Source: Spirodela intermedia
Lineage: Eukaryota > Streptophyta > Magnoliopsida > Alismatales > Araceae
Reading direction: 5' to 3'
DNA length: 64,000 bases
Assembly (NCBI GenBank): GCA_902729315.2
Contig: LR746269.1
Span: 1,436,501-1,500,500, forward strand
A program made the translations under genes and the position numbers. The notes under the pieces were generated by a model that was given only the letters and a program-made list of their open reading frames with translations, was not told the DNA's origin and did not search any database. Below, in pieces: positions 1-12,319 of this stretch; position 1 is the stretch's first letter; every line of letters begins with the position of its first letter.

Positions 1-3000
1 TTGAAACGAAGCAATCAGCTGACCACAAGCTCACTTCCTGGGCAATATCGATGGAAGATTATGAGTTCGGTATCCAGTCTAAAATGGATGATTTTTAGAA
101 AATTTATGATCCTAAAAGTTCGGTTTGTTCTCGTCACATATTCCCCTGATTACAAAGAAATAGAACATGAAGCATCCAAACCAGATGATAAGCTCAGCCA
201 CATAGAAGGAATAAGATTACGCCGTACGAATAAAACATTAGCCAGTTCAAACTTCGATCATGCGAAAACAAGCCAATCATGCGGGTAGACTATAAAAAAG
301 AACCAAGGTACCCTCTAGCAACTGTCAGAAGAAATCTCTTTACACCCTCCTATTCCTGACCCTCTTGTGGGAGGATGAGACGATCCTGAGCACGATGAAG
401 TTGCGGCAACAAGGAGTTCGGGACAAACAAGGAGTGGGCAGACGGGGGAAGCAGGGAAGGGCGAGCCCAGAACAGAGCGGGGAAGAAGGGGGGAGCGAGG
501 GGTGGGGGAGGGGGTGGGGGAGAAGAACAAGAGAGATAGACAAATAAGCGGTAGGAGAGCCCATGGCCCAGCTGCCGAATCTTTTCTCCTCTTACCTCCC
601 CCCGTTCCCCACCCCTTCAGCCCCCCCCCCCCCCCACCCACTTCACCTTCTCTCTTATTCCCAGGGCAATGCATAGCTCTCTCTATCCAGGCTTCTGTAA
701 TCGGGATTTTCTCCGGGGAATCACTCAAATGTTGCGGTGGCGACATCAATCGACGATCGTTCGGGTTCTTGTCGTTGTCGTCGTTGCGCCGTCGGCGTCC
801 GAACGCGGGCGCGATTACACCAACCCGAGCAGAAATCGACATCAGCAGAGAGAATCGTGCCCCGTCATCAGTATTTGATATTATCCGCTCCATCGGTCTC
901 ATATTTAACGAAACTTGAACGAGTACTTCTGCTAATTATAACCGATAGATACCTTTGAATCGCTCAATTCTCATTTTAAACTAATGAATCATATTCCCAA
1001 AAAAATTCGAATTTCGCCCGCGCTCCGCCGTCTCCGACAACGATAGGTTCAAGGACCCTTGTCCTGATACAGTAGTCGTATTATTGAAGCTGCGTCGAAT
1101 CCCCCAAGTCCTTTTTTTTTGTACTCTCTCTCCCTCTCTCTCTCTCTCTAGAAAACCATATTATTAGACATACACTTCGAGTTCCCCCACCTCACCTCTT
1201 TTCCCTGCGATTAACAGGCCGCATATTTTCCTTTGAACTAATCCGCAGGCGATGCATGGTGTTCTCCACGGCCACGCCTGAGCGGAAGTCTGACGGCCGC
1301 CCCAGGCGCGCATGACGGACGAGGACTGCAGATTTGAGGTCTGAAAATTTCTCCGGAGAATCAAAAGGTTCGGGGGGTGCTTCTGCCGATAATCTCCCAT
1401 CAGTGAAAGGATACATAAACATACATTCGGCCGTAGTCAACGGTTCGGGTCGCTTATTCTGAGTGAAACAGACGAGATGAGCCCAGAGGGCTGCTTGATC
1501 CGATGCATCATCTCCATGCATCTATTCTTGGTCTCTGATATTAAGAAAAAAATCCGGTTTTTTGGGAGAATTGGTGGGTTTAGGGAAGATCCATCTTGGT
1601 GCATCAGCATTTCTAACACTTTTTTTTCTTTTCTAAGGGAATGATTTGGAAGGTGTATGCAGAAAAGAGGAAGAACGAGATAATACAACATGATGAAATT
1701 CGCTGACTAGTTATGGAATCAAATCCATCACGGAGAAAATTAGTTTTTGAGGAAAAGCGTGAAAATACAATGAAGCCCTTGTTGGCATTGAGAGCCTTAA
1801 AATAGTTTTGATCATTAAAAGCTTAGGAGAAAGGTACAATGGTAATTTTTATTAGCCAAAATTGTGCTGAGATAATAGTAAAATATTTAAAAAATATTTT
1901 CCTAACACATAGAGTAGCCTACCTGATTTCAGGACTGATTCCATGACTGGAGTTTCTCATTGTGTTTCTAGAAACAGAGTTGGCTCCTCAGTCAACTTAC
2001 CTAACTAGTTGAGTTTTACACTAAATAGTTGGAAAAAACTCAAAAAATAATTTTTTAATTTCAGAATATCATAAATATCTTACTAATTAGAGTCTAAATA
2101 TGAGATTAAAGATAATGAATTCAAGAGTGAAGCTAGTAGTTTCACATTAAACAATAGTTAAGCATCTTAGTGACCTTTGAAAATGTTTGATTATGTTGCA
2201 AATACTCTAATAAATACAATTTTTAGAGCTTGGTTTACAATATTTATATTTTACTTATAATAAGAAAAGAGCTGACTCACAAGAGATAGAAAATAGTTGA
2301 AGGCATGGTGTATTGTAGGACAACATAGGGAAAACATCAACACACCATAATATTGTTAAAATAACCATTAAAGTGTGCCATAGCTGTCGGGAGACCCTTT
2401 TTTAACTGTTTTTAATTTTTTTTCAAATCAATATAAATAAAAAACAGGTAAAATTAGAAAGAACATACTCCAAATAATTAGGCTAAGGAAAGATCATTCA
2501 AGGATTGAATAAACTCATAACTGCAAGCTGGATACACATTTTAGGGTCAATTTCGCGCCTCTAAAAGTTATGTGCATCTTACTATTTTTATCTTGTTCTT
2601 TATTTATAGTTGAGTACTTCTACTACTTGAGATAACTTCGAGTTGTGAAGTTAGAAGAGATTAGTCATTTACTTCATTGGGCTTTAAGAACTATGAATCT
2701 AAAATGTGTGTTACTGAAATACACATGGGTAAGATGAAATTCTGAAATCTAGTAGAGGTTGGCTGAAGACTTTGTGCTCATGTTTTGTAATAATAAAACC
2801 TGAAGACAATATCTTTAAGATTGAAATATGTTAGGTCAGTCAAATCACACCGTAATTTAAAATTTTCATAGTTTTATAGACTTCGGGATGAGACCTCAGC
2901 AGAAAAAAACGGTGACTCTAATCCTGTTCATGGTTAGTTATTCATTCCTCTCGTAGTGAGAATGTGAACTAGTTGGAAACTATTTTATAGCCTTGTAAAA

Positions 3001-4399
3001 ATAAATTAGGGAAAAAAATATGTAGCATGGACATTATAGTAAAACTAATAAAATTTGATAGCTTGATCTTATTCTTTCACCAATTCTTCATACAAATCTT
3101 GTTTCATTTAGTCAACTCCTGAAACATAACGTGCTTGCTGATGTACCAAATAAATTATCTTCATTTTAAGAATTCTTTTAATTCATTTAAATTGAGAATT
3201 TGTCCATCATAAATCAGTTTCTCAATAAATTAAACAAAGAGGTAAGTTGTTAATTTATAATTAGTTGCTGGACTCGATAGAAAATCAATGATGTTTCTTG
3301 TTGTCAAGACAACTCCTGCTTCAATTATATCTACCTCTTTTTGTATGCATATTCGACGGATATGTTGATTCATGGATTGAGAAAGAGCCGAGAGAGACAT
3401 GTCAAAGAGGTGGAGACCTCTCCACAAGACTACCTCAAGTGCACGAGAGAGAGAAAGAGAGAGGGAGAGAGAGGCGTGACATGAGACATGCTCTATGCAT
3501 CAGAGATATAAAATGCTAAATAATAATAAGTTAGAAGCACAGCGTACAACACGTTAGATTTGACTTGGCTGAATGATATCCTCGCGAGGGAGGTTTGTTA
3601 GGGTAGGAGGGCTGTCGTCGGGGTGGAGCCTCAGTTGGGCTGGTGGGTGTCGATGACCAAACTGAAGTGATTGTCCCAGGATGAGACCCAATCCGACGTG
3701 GTGGGACAGTCAGCAAGACAAAGAGATAGAGCTCGCCTATAAATACTTGATAGAAAATGCGTAATTTAGATTGTCTCATTAATTGTGTATTGAAAACTTA
3801 ACTTGTGCAGGTTCACGGTTTGGAAGCTCCGACGTTTTTTTTTTCCCCAAAGTAGTAACTGTTCTTGCGACCCTCTTCTCGAAGTTGACACCAGGAGACG
3901 TTTACGGGTCGGGGACGCCTCATTTTCGGGAATGTGAATGCTTGAAAATATGAATGTTGGCTCCTCCTCGGATATATATATATATATATACATATAGCGA
4001 GAGAGAGAAAGAGATGGAGAGAGAGAGAGAGAGAGACCCAAGCCTAGGAAATCGAATAGGTACCTAGGAGATGGTAGGTCGGATACATCCAGCGTTGCTA
4101 TCCATGCTTTTAGAGTTAGATTTCCAGAAGCAATCCGGAAACAAATACTTAATCCTCACCTAATAGCAGCGTGAGTTGGCCTCGACTTTTGACACCCTCC
4201 GGTCCGACTATATATATATTTATATATAATATGATTACTATAAAGATGCAGCGACGTGTTCGTCCAGCCCTCTCATGTCTTCAACCGGCCCCTTCTCCAA
4301 CCCCGAGACGAGAAATCCAGAGCCGGCTGTTGGTCACTGGAGATATCGGCACCGGCGAAGCCGCCGGGCAGAGAGCGAGGCAGACCCGCACCTCCGGCT
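1..4399. other. Intergenic, no supportable gene
   Basis: I see no recognisable gene here. Positions 360-900 are GC-rich and low in complexity (G-rich purine runs near 420-540 and a run of C near 630), so open frames there are compositional. Positions 1690-3240 are AT-rich without motifs. Short CT tracts lie near 1120-1150, GA tracts near 3450-3475 and 4015-4036, and a TA tract at 3972-3990. An anonymous 95-codon open frame at 1-288 could be the end of something starting outside the window, but it matches no family I know. Confidence 0.5.
4209..4229 (+). promoter_or_regulatory. TATA-like element upstream of the ATL gene
   Basis: A TA-rich block with the form CTATATATATATTTATATATA lies about 170 bases before the chosen ATG of the RING-H2 gene. 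Its position fits a core promoter TATA box with a 5' leader of roughly 140 bases. It could also be a chance AT microsatellite. Confidence 0.4.
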
Positions 4400-5068
4400 A
4401 TGTTCACGCCCAGGTACGGGCTTCAAAACGGTGTCATGCTCACCGCCATCCTTTCCCTCGCCTTCGTCGTCCTCCTCGTCGTCCTTCTCCACCTTTACAT
4501 TCGCCTCTTCCTTCGCCGGCACCAAGCCGGCCGCCAGGTCAACCCCCGTTTCTCCGTCGCCGGCACCATGGGCGCCCTTGATACCGTCTCCGTAGAGTTC
4601 CCCAAGGCCGGGCTCGATCCATCTGTCTTGAGCGCGCTGCCCACCTTCAAGTACATGAGGGCTGACGGCGGTGGCGCTGCGTCCACCGTCGACTGCGCGG
4701 TTTGCCTGGCGGCGCTAGAGGAGGGGGAGCTGACCAGGCTTTTACCCACTTGCCGCCACGTCTTCCACGTCGAGTGTATCGACATGTGGCTCTATTCCCA
4801 CACAAGCTGCCCCATTTGCCGGGCAGAGGTTGAAGCGCCTCCCACACTTTCCTGTTCTCCAGCGGGCAGTGCGCAACTGCCAGAGCAGGACAGTGGAAGT
4901 GTCGATCCGCCGGCGGCTGCAGCAGTCGGAGAGGCCACGTTCGGGACGTACAAAGATCAGGAGAGCTCCACCTCGCGATTGAACCTGTCGCTGCGGAGGA
5001 TGCTTAGCCGGGCGAGCTCGCAAAGGTCAGCCAGTGCGGATGTTCTTCCAGATATTGAGAGGGAGTAG
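4400..5068 (+). CDS. ATL-type RING-H2 E3 ubiquitin-protein ligase
   Basis: Single-exon gene encoding 222 residues. ATL proteins are membrane-anchored E3 ligases that bring E2-ubiquitin to substrates, often in defence or stress signalling. A hydrophobic segment at about residues 12-36 is the expected N-terminal anchor. The ATL hallmark GLD is at 71-73. The RING-H2 domain is complete: C99, C102, C118, H120, H123, C126, C137, C140, with spacing C-x2-C-x15-C-x-H-x2-H-x2-C-x10-C-x2-C and the conserved W130 after the sixth ligand. The serine-rich C-terminal tail (about 145-222) has no further domain. I chose the ATG at 4400 because the anchor follows at once. The frame stays open 48 codons upstream, but that stretch has no ATG and looks like leader. 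The absence of introns is normal for ATLs. The exact subfamily member is not assignable by eye. Confidence 0.92.
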   Translation: MFTPRYGLQNGVMLTAILSLAFVVLLVVLLHLYIRLFLRRHQAGRQVNPRFSVAGTMGALDTVSVEFPKAGLDPSVLSALPTFKYMRADGGGAASTVDCAVCLAALEEGELTRLLPTCRHVFHVECIDMWLYSHTSCPICRAEVEAPPTLSCSPAGSAQLPEQDSGSVDPPAAAAVGEATFGTYKDQESSTSRLNLSLRRMLSRASSQRSASADVLPDIERE

Positions 5069-5876
5069 AGAGAGAGATCGTCGAGCTTCTATGGATCTAC
5101 GGCTGAACGCACTGTCAGCAGTCTGAAGTTTGGCGGTTCCCCAAGGGTTCTGCGGCGAGTTCTCGCTGAATTTCGACGTTGAAGACGATGAGCCCGAGAT
5201 TTGGGGTTGGTGAGGGCAGTTGGTGAAGACGTGGGGGACTTACCGTTTCAGTAGAGGCCACGGCTCCCGGCTTCAACGGCAGACGAGTTGATGTTGACCC
5301 GCGGAACCCTGACTCGCCTGTTCCACGTCGCGTTGGTCTCAGCATGTCGGTTGTCAATTTCTTTAAAAAATTTGGTGTAATGTTGGCAGTCCCCCGGCCG
5401 AGGCTTATTCATTACTTTTAATAATATAATATATAATGCGCTGGCAAGAGGCCGGATGACCGGCCGCCGACCGCCCGAGTAAGTTAAGGGCTGGGTTTAT
5501 GCAAAGCGGGCCCAGTCCTGGATGGAATAGATGGAGTCTGCCCTAAAAATTCGGAGCCCATCTAGGGCTGATCTGGTCAGTTGGTCAAGGTCAGAATGGC
5601 CAGCATTGGTGGCGTGGGCTGTTGACAAAGGTTGGATTGCGTCAGACGGCTATCTTGTTGATCACTTGTGCCAACATGGCGCAAGGAGAACTTATTCTTC
5701 CCCAATTGCCGAGTCAACTTGCCAGGTCGAGCTTGGCGTGGCGGAGTCCAGCCTTAGGTTGGAGTTCAAGTTCAAGGTCCAGACACAACCCAGGTCTCTA
5801 TATAGATCCGAAAAATAGGCTCCAAGCTGCACCTTTTGTGAAGCTGAACACATGCTTCAAATGCAATCAAATTACA

Positions 5877-5878
<2 letters not shown>

Positions 5879-5935
<57 letters not shown>
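5879..5935 (+). repeat. Compound microsatellite (TG)n(GA)n
   Basis: About ten TG units run directly into about eighteen GA units without interruption. This is a compound dinucleotide repeat of the kind that mutates by slippage. A 61-codon open frame across it on the minus strand is an artefact of the repeat. Confidence 0.9.
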
Positions 5936-5937
<2 letters not shown>

Positions 5938-8900
5938 ATGCAATGACCCAATCTCAAATTCTATTTACAACAAAACTAATTGGGTGAGAAACGCAGGATA
6001 TTTATGAACAAAATATTTCACAGCAAACAGTGATAAGAGGTGTACGTCAGTATCATTGATATGTTTAAGCTAAAAACTGAACCTAATTTACTTAGTCTAT
6101 TATTTATGATCTCGGGGTTTGAAAAAAATGCTTGAAACTATTCTAACTAATCAAATATGTATATAAATGTGATTAAACCTTATACATTTCTTATCAATAT
6201 AACATTGCATTCAATTTCTGTTGAAAAAATTGTGAATATTTTTCAACCTTAGAGAATGTCGTAAATATTTTATTAAAAACTTCAAGATAAGGATATTGTC
6301 ATTGTGAATTTGTGCTTGTTTTAATTAAATATTAGTATCTTTTACTTCTTCTTGAATATGAGAATAAATGAATTAACTTGGAATGGCTTATATTTTACTT
6401 GGAAGTTTAGAAATTTGAGTATGGCCTTTTGTATCCCAAGAGATGTATTGTTTAAATTTATTTAAGACGTTTCAAGTGGAAAATTAGAATAGTTTCTGTA
6501 CATCAGTGAATCTGAAAATTTTCATGATCAAATATAGAGAAGAAATTTATTTCATGACATTAATTACCTTATTTTATTTATACCATATGATTTTTTTTTG
6601 TTCTAGCATGTTTAATATCCCCACGCATCCATGTTTCTTCAAATCTTCATTTAGCAGTAGTAAAAAGAATTCTCCACCATAATTAGAAGACTGCTGCTTA
6701 TGGTGGTACACGTAAGTAACTTTGATGGTATTGGTTACACTCATAATGATTGGGCATGCAACTTAGAAGATTGAAACCCTACTAAATGGTATTTTTTCAA
6801 CCTCAGAGTTGGTATTTATCTTGCACATCAAACAAATAAACAAAAGCCTTATCATTAATGAAACATGAATACGTGACAACATCTACCATATCGCATGTAA
6901 TATGGATTCAATGGGTTTGTCAACTTTATGGTATCTAAGAGCATACTTGGCAATGTGCAGGAAGTCACATTATTGTGTGAGAAGAAATATTCTAAAACAG
7001 TCACGAAGAATAATTCGCCTTCAGCACTAAAGGTTAGAGATTCTTTTTAAAGATGGGATACTATAAATCAATGGATAATTAACCCTAGATTCAATATCTA
7101 GTTCCATATTTTTGGGTGCGTTTTTGTGTAATTTATTGGTAGGTATCAAGCTCACTTTATGCAGGATTATATGAAACATTCTTCTTGGCCACCTAAGCTC
7201 TCCAAGCTTGCACATTAATTTAAACCCCTGTGCTGCAATGTTTTATTCTATCTTTTTGTTCCTCTTAATTTCAATCACTCACTAATGCTGTAGTCATTTG
7301 ATTTAGGCCATTTGTTGACCTTGATGTGACTTATTTCCTATACGAAGAAAAGTTTCGGATTCCACCCTGGCTTGGCAATCGTCGTTCATTGCAAATAGAT
7401 GCAATATTGTTGCTCTGAGGCATCTAGATGCTGTCTAATTTACAGACGACCGCATATAGTCTCAAAATTATGTGAATGGAAATGGATTTGATCCGGAGAT
7501 ATAGAGGGCGAGAAATCCCGCTCTTAGCTGTGTGTCCGCCTCCTTCTCCATTCCTCGGCCCATTAAAGCCCATCATGTGATTAGCACCACCCAAGAACGT
7601 GTCCGGCTGTACAATACAGACCTCACATTGAAACCTATTTTTAGTCTTTTCTTCATATATTAGGCCTTCAATTGTAAGTGGGCCTATATCATTGACGAAG
7701 ATATTTCGAGATTTTAACTTATTACAACGAATGATACTTTAAATGCCAAATGAGAAAAAAAATTCAGATGCTTGACCTGTACGCTCAAAATGACTGTAGA
7801 TAAGGGGAAATTCCTGGGTTCTTTGTGCGTTTTCATACGAATAACCGTGGGTTAGAACGTAAAAGATGCTCAGGTTCAACGTGTAGGGTCTGGTGGTGCC
7901 AACGGCTTGGTCAAGGGCAGGGTTGCCAAGGCTTCCTGATCGTGGGCTTGTTTTAAAAGGGCTGGACCAAGCTTGGAGACAAGCTTCAGAGACGGTCTCT
8001 AGGATCAGACCCCATTGAAACCTGAGACCATCTCAGTCTTTCGGATACCCTTATACAATATAGTTCCCTGAAGCTTCCCCTGAAGGTAGGGAAGGGAGAT
8101 AGAGAGAGGAACCGCCAAGTAAATGGTAGGGTGGCTTAACCCTGAAGTATCTTTCTCTCTGGGTGGTAGATACTAGGGCCAAGAGTAAAGAAGTCAAGCA
8201 CGACCAAGTTGTACAGCGTTCATCGACAAACTTAGCGAGGTCTTGCTTTCAGTTGCATGATTCAAATTAAAAACAAAAGAAATAGGAAAATCGAAACCAA
8301 TGGAATAAGTACTTCTGACCAAAGTAGATAAATCATAACAATTTGCGTTGACAAAAAGGAGGAAAGGCTTGGAAATGACGTCAGTCCATTCAAATTGACG
8401 GCGATGACGGTACGAACATAATGATGCGAAGTATAAATATATTGGAAAGAGACAATAAAAAAAGGTTTTGCACCCGTTGATTTGTTGAATTAAAAGGACG
8501 ACTGACGCAATGAACTCTGAAGGGATGGGGAACGTTTGTCGCGTGGAAGTCTCAATGGGCATGCTAAGGTGACATTGCAATCATTGTAAATCAGCGTAAA
8601 TGCTGATAATATAAAGGCATCATTGATTTGGAGATAAGGAAGGAAAATGATAATGGACAACGGGGTTTAGCAAGCAAGGTAGGCATGGAGCCTGGGTGGA
8701 CTATTTTTGAGATTAGACGTAAAAATCAAGTTTTGAAAGAAAAATAATCCCGACTGGATGCATAGACAAGTCGGGTCTGATCTTTGATAGGAGACGTTCA
8801 TGAAGCAAACACGATTCTTATTTTCTATCACGTGGCTGTTCATGGTTCTTTCATAATCAGATAGATGGCATGCTTCCCCCCTCTCCCTGTCGTGGAAAGG

Positions 8901-10358
8901 TAGTCGCTGAGGTCTGGAACCAAACTCCGTAAAGATCTGAACTTTCTGAAATAGGGGCAGTTTCAGGCTGAGCTTGACAAAGCCAGGCTCCGGACCATGA
9001 AAAACAGTCTTTTTATGATGTCTAGAAACCACATAGCAAGTGGCATCTGCATTTTGTGGAATAAATATGGAAGGTTAGAGAATCACTAAGCCGTGAATTT
9101 TCTGCCACAAAAATCGCATTTTACTCATGCACCTCCACATTTAGTAACCAATGAATAGTTTTATCACGAGTGCAACCTGGAACCTTCAATTTAGCGAAGA
9201 AACTATTCTCCGAACGCAACCCACAATCGGTAGCGACAGCCTTCTCGTGACATAGCGAAGAGGGAGACGGGAGGTTAGTCGGTGATGCCAGCGGGGTTCT
9301 AGCCCACTCTCCGGCTACTCCTCACTCACAATAGCAGCCGGTGATCGAGAAGGAGGGGCGGAGATGACGAGCGAGAGAAATAAAAAAGGGGCGACTGCAC
9401 GTGATGGACCTGGAATGGGAACTAGGCGAGAGAGCGGGAGGTGGTGGTCGGGTTAGACAGTGCACATGGGGCGAAGACACAAATGATTAAGATCTATCGT
9501 CCCCCCTCCATCACTGCCCCGGCCCACCATCTTAACCCCCGCCATCTCCCCCCACGCCTCCCACCCCAATTACTATATATTATCCAAGACCCAAGTAAAT
9601 GAAATCCCGTATTATTTGAATAAATAGTTCATTCAATATTATTCTTGTTACATTTCGACGTTATTTTCTTATTTGTTATCGACTTCGAGACATGTGTTAG
9701 TTCATTATCTACAATCTTTCGATGTTAAATATAATTCCTGAAGAGTTCTTACCGTTGTTTCATGTAATAAGAGAAGAGTAGGGGCATGGTAGCAAGAATT
9801 AGATTAGCGGTCAAATCAGACATTACCGAGCTCGTTTCTTGGAGATGACTGAGCTTTACTTATTGTTCCAAATGACGGCATCGTCTTTTTCGGTTCTCGA
9901 CCGAGATTGATCCCTTAAGCGAGGAGACAATGGTGAAGGGGGGAGGAGGATGTGAGGAGAACATATATCTAATCGTCAAGGACTGTACACAATTACCTTT
10001 TCTGAGAGAACCCAGAGCTCCGGTCATGTCGGCACGTGGCTCCTCGTTCCGACACTTTAGCCTCACCCGGTTTGATCTTCCTGAGAGCCCTGAGGCGAGG
10101 CCAACCCTATTCTGTCCCGGGTTTCCTTCACAGCTGTTGCCAGCTGTCGCCCTCGCCCTCTCTTCATCTCGCTCTCTCTCTCCTCCACTTCCCTTCAACG
10201 TCATGTGCCTCCCCATTTCTTCCGCCTTCATTATGTCGACCTCTATCTTCTCCCCAACCTTCTCGCTAGCTTTGTCTCTCGCCCCACATAGGGAAGCTCA
10301 CACCAACACCATCAGAGGAGGAAGGAAAGAGAGACGAAAAGCCTGGTTGACAAAGAAG

Positions 10359-10374
10359 ATATATATATATATAT

Positions 10375-10415
<41 letters not shown>
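10359..10415 (+). repeat. Compound microsatellite (AT)n(AG)n in the bZIP 5' region
   Basis: About nine AT units, a short ACAG junction and about eighteen AG units end roughly 105 bases before the bZIP ATG. The AT part could double as a TATA-like element. GA tracts near plant promoters can bind GAGA-binding BBR/BPC proteins (established for the family; not shown here). Confidence 0.8.
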
Positions 10416-10419
<4 letters not shown>

Positions 10420-10520
10420 ACAGAGGCTGGTTCCCAACGTTGAGATGCCCCGGAAAGCTCCTTCACAGAGTTAGTTGAGGTCTCTCTTGGTTTATGTTGG
10501 TGGTTTTCGGGAAGCCGACA

Positions 10521-11961
10521 ATGGCGCAATTGCCTCCCAAGGTCCCGAATGTGTCCCCCAGCGTGGCCAGCTTCGTCCACCAGAAAGCGCCACTAATGGC
10601 AACCATCTTCCCTGCCTCTTCCCCCCACGCCGGCGCAGCCGCCTCCCATCTTTGCTGGGTGGACGAATTCTTCGATTTCTCCTCTGCTGCCCAGCGGGGG
10701 GCCCATGGCAGGTCCTTGAGCGACACCATCTCCTTCTTCAACCCCCCAGCTGACGCCTCAGCGGAAGAGAGCCACATCGACGATGCCATGGCCAAAGGCA
10801 GCCGGGTCCAGGATTTCGACCGCCTCGGCGTCGACCAGCTCATGTCAATGTTCTCCGACAACGCTCCGTCGGACCACGACAGCGTACACGAGGAGAAAAT
10901 CGACGGCGGGTCCGCGCAGGCGGCGCCGGATCCACATTCTCAGGAGGAGCAGAGTAGGTGCAAGATCGAGCCACCGGAAGCCTCAGGAATGCAACAGGTG
11001 TTAGCTGCTGAATATGCCGTCGACCCAAAGAGGATAAAGAGGTGTGTAGTGTTAGAACATTCTGGGTAGTACAGAAATTTGAAATTAAGCTCATCGGTAA
11101 TTAGTCTTCAAATCTAATTTATATTGTAAACTCCTCTTTGGCGACGGGCCCGATCTCAAATTCTCAGGATCCTAGCAAACAGGCAATCAGCGCAAAGGTC
11201 GCGAGTGAGGAAGCTTCAGTACATATCGGAACTCGAACAAAGCGTCATGTCGTTGCAGGTAGAATGCGGGAACCCGCGAATTAGATCATGTTTGATTCAT
11301 AAAATGAAGCAACTAAATCATGTAATCAAGTATATAGGGTTACTATACTCGTCGTTAAGTTTGAATTCGGCCGTTCAATTATGTTACAGATTTAGGTTGA
11401 CATTTCTCTGGAGACGGAGAGAGAGGTTCAATGAAATTAGCTAATCAGCATCATTATTGCAGACGGAGGTGGCGGATTTGTCGCCGCGGGTGGCCTTCTT
11501 AGACCACCAACGATCGTTGCTCATAGTGGGGAACACTGCGCTTAGGCAGCGAATTGCTGCTCTTGCACAGGATAAGATCTTCAAGGACGGTAAGGTCTCG
11601 GCATGTGAAATGCCTTACCTCTATAGAACAGTTATTATTCGGCAAATTACTTCGATCGATCATTACGTGAATCAGATTAAACCAAAGGTTAGTAAGAATA
11701 ACGGGTTATCCATCTAGTGGCTTGAAAACAATATGATCTAAGGCGACTTCATTTTATGTGTCTACTACCCTTGTCTCAAGTGATTGATGGTCACCAACTG
11801 AAAGGACTTATATGATTCGGAATGCAGCTCACCAGGAGGTGTTGAAGAAGGAGATTGAGAGGCTGAGGCAGGCGTACTCGCAGAAGGATCTCAAGAAGAT
11901 GCCCTCCGCCGTCGGACCTCCTCCCTCTCCCCACCACAAGGTCGAGAAGCTGCTCAGCTGA
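10521..11961 (+). CDS. bZIP transcription factor, group E (bZIP34/61-like)
   Basis: Four-exon model: 10521-11041, 11168-11258, 11463-11589, 11828-11961. All introns are GT-AG and the joined frame closes at 290 residues. The N terminus (MAQLPPKVPNV) is typical of this clade. Basic region: N178 and R186 in the N-x7-R arrangement (NRQSAQRSR). Leucines follow at 196, 203, 210, 217, 224, 231 and 238, a seven-heptad zipper. P212 sits inside the zipper, the feature known to disfavour homodimers in Arabidopsis bZIP34/61 and to favour partnering with other bZIPs. The segments LSPRVAFLDHQRSLL and RIAALAQDKIFKD are diagnostic for the subgroup. Introns split the basic region and zipper. An upstream in-frame ATG at 10494 would add nine residues; I prefer 10521 because of the conserved start. 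Likely a nuclear DNA-binding regulator; its targets cannot be read from this sequence. Confidence 0.93.
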
Positions 11962-12313
11962 GGCAGAGGTCGGTGGTGGTTCCAGAGTCGCAGCAGCCCC
12001 GACGTGGAACTATAGTTGTTTCTCCCATAGGAGACGAGCATGGAACAGTCGTCCGGACTCTCTCATTAATTCTGTCTCAGGGAGTGGTGCTGTTTCTCCT
12101 TAGGTCAAAAGAGCTGGGGTTATGATTGTGGTGACTTTGGTACCTCTCTCTCTCTCTCTCTCTCGCTCTCTCTCTCGTTAGATCAAAAAACCTCTCTCAT
12201 TAACTTTCTACTATGGGGTTGATGACCGGCATAAGCTGTAGGATACGAAGGTCGAAAGGCTTCAGCACGGAATTATTTCTCTGTAATGTTCTGGGGTTGT
12301 TCTCTGGGGCGTG

Positions 12314-12319
12314 AATAAA
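12314..12319 (+). terminator. Candidate polyadenylation signal of the bZIP gene
   Basis: AATAAA about 350 bases after the bZIP stop codon. The distance is long but plausible for a plant 3' UTR. Nothing else in the interval matches the canonical hexamer as well. Confidence 0.35.

Larger units (their letters stand above)
5069..10520. other. Intergenic, no supportable gene
   Basis: The ATL 3' region has an AT-rich possible polyadenylation zone at about 5405-5440. Positions 5940-7500 are AT-rich without recognisable coding or repeat motifs. Minus-strand open frames of 128 codons (8194-8580) and 121 codons (8667-9032) resemble no family I know and have no supporting splice or promoter context. 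The last 500 bases before the bZIP gene are pyrimidine-rich. Confidence 0.45.

Noticed and set aside
1-288. 95-codon open frame at the left edge
   Set aside because: No family motif, begins with a non-ATG codon at the window edge, and has no splice or promoter context.
315-918. Overlapping open frames of up to 195 codons on both strands
   Set aside because: They lie in G/C homopurine-homopyrimidine sequence with poly-Gly and poly-Pro runs; both strands are open for compositional reasons.
1164-1691. Minus-strand frames of 78-109 codons
   Set aside because: No recognisable domain, mutually overlapping in different frames, beside a CT repeat.
3531-4041. Frames starting near the GA and TA tracts
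   Set aside because: Generated by microsatellite translation (SLSLS and YIYIYI); no coding evidence.
8194-9032. Two minus-strand frames of 128 and 121 codons
   Set aside because: The translations resemble no protein I know, lack codon bias and have no neighbouring exons; probably chance.
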